Shown: one piece after another, positions 5,640-5,722 of the stretch | Layout of the letters: each line of letters begins with the position of its first letter | Numbering within the stretch: position 1 is the stretch's first letter | Source of the DNA: 2-02-FULL-38-15 sp964645555 | Lineage (GTDB): Bacteria; Patescibacteriota; Microgenomatia; Daviesbacterales; UBA10151 | Reading direction: 5' to 3' | NCBI GenBank assembly: GCA_964645555.1 | Contig: CAZYBP010000059.1 | Location: 1 to 5,722 of the forward strand | Length of the DNA stretch: 5,722 nt | Notes under the pieces: model-generated | Told to the model about the DNA's origin: nothing | Database searches by the model: none | The model's input: the letters and a program-made list of their open reading frames with translations, nothing else | Translations under genes and position numbers: made by a program

Positions 5640-5722
5640 CTAAAAGAGGTTTTTGGCATATTCTAAGTACTGAGGATAACCTTGTTTTGCCATATAGTAC
5701 CACCACTCCACTCCCCAAAGAT
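5640..5722 (-). CDS. C-terminal end of an unidentified protein
   Basis: On the minus strand a frame enters from the right edge and ends in TAG at 5642-5640. It gives 26 residues, LWGVEWWYYMAKQGYPQYLE (first 20) and then YAKNLF. The stretch is rich in Trp and Tyr and reads like genuine protein, while the other two frames give less plausible sequence. Only this tail is visible. It faintly recalls the C-termini of glycoside-hydrolase-like proteins in Patescibacteria, but that is not enough for a call. It lies 15 bases upstream of polA on the same strand, so read-through into polA is possible. Confidence 0.6.
   Translation of the reverse strand, partial: LWGVEWWYYMAKQGYPQYLEYAKNLF

Overview
The window is AT-rich bacterial DNA with very tightly packed genes. 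Most likely it comes from a member of the Candidate Phyla Radiation (Patescibacteria), possibly the Microgenomates side. I infer this from the small intergenic gaps, the absence of Shine-Dalgarno sequences, a DNA polymerase I with no proofreading domain, and interspersed repeats of a kind I associate with such genomes. The standard code fits: all visible stops are TAA or TAG, no TGA is read through, and Trp is encoded by TGG. No stretch longer than 300 bases lacks a gene.

Layout. A left-edge minus-strand gene (1-747, continuing beyond the window) encodes a protein whose N-terminus resembles MYG1/DHH-type metal-dependent phosphoesterases. It is divergent from a plus-strand multi-pass membrane protein (774-1727). 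The two share a 26-base gap containing the palindrome AGTATACT, which supplies a -10 box to each strand at the same distance from each ATG. The membrane protein gene meets a convergent minus-strand gene (1724-2884), and their stop codons overlap on one TTAA. That third gene carries an N-terminal region that looks like an ADP-ribosyltransferase fold, followed by a helical domain of unknown function. Upstream of it, on the same strand, is a compact HicB antitoxin/HicA toxin pair (3141-3392 and 2930-3148, overlapping by 8 bases). Upstream of that is polA (3417-5624), and at the right edge is the last 26 codons of another minus-strand gene.

Two things stand out. First, polA has a complete 5' nuclease domain and a complete family A polymerase domain but no 3'-5' exonuclease domain. 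The short linker in its place is mostly an in-frame 99-bp interspersed repeat with 13-bp terminal inverted repeats, encoding exactly 33 residues. A second, unrelated repeat, a 14-bp tandem duplication, is read through just before catalytic motif C. Second, polA, hicB and the ART-like gene each have an extended -10 box (TGN then TANAAT) ending exactly 6 bases before the ATG, which predicts leaderless mRNAs.

Functionally, the window mixes DNA replication and repair (polA), a toxin-antitoxin module, and three proteins of uncertain role. The minus-strand genes from polA to the ART-like gene are co-oriented and could be partly co-transcribed, but each of the three transcription units there appears to have its own promoter.
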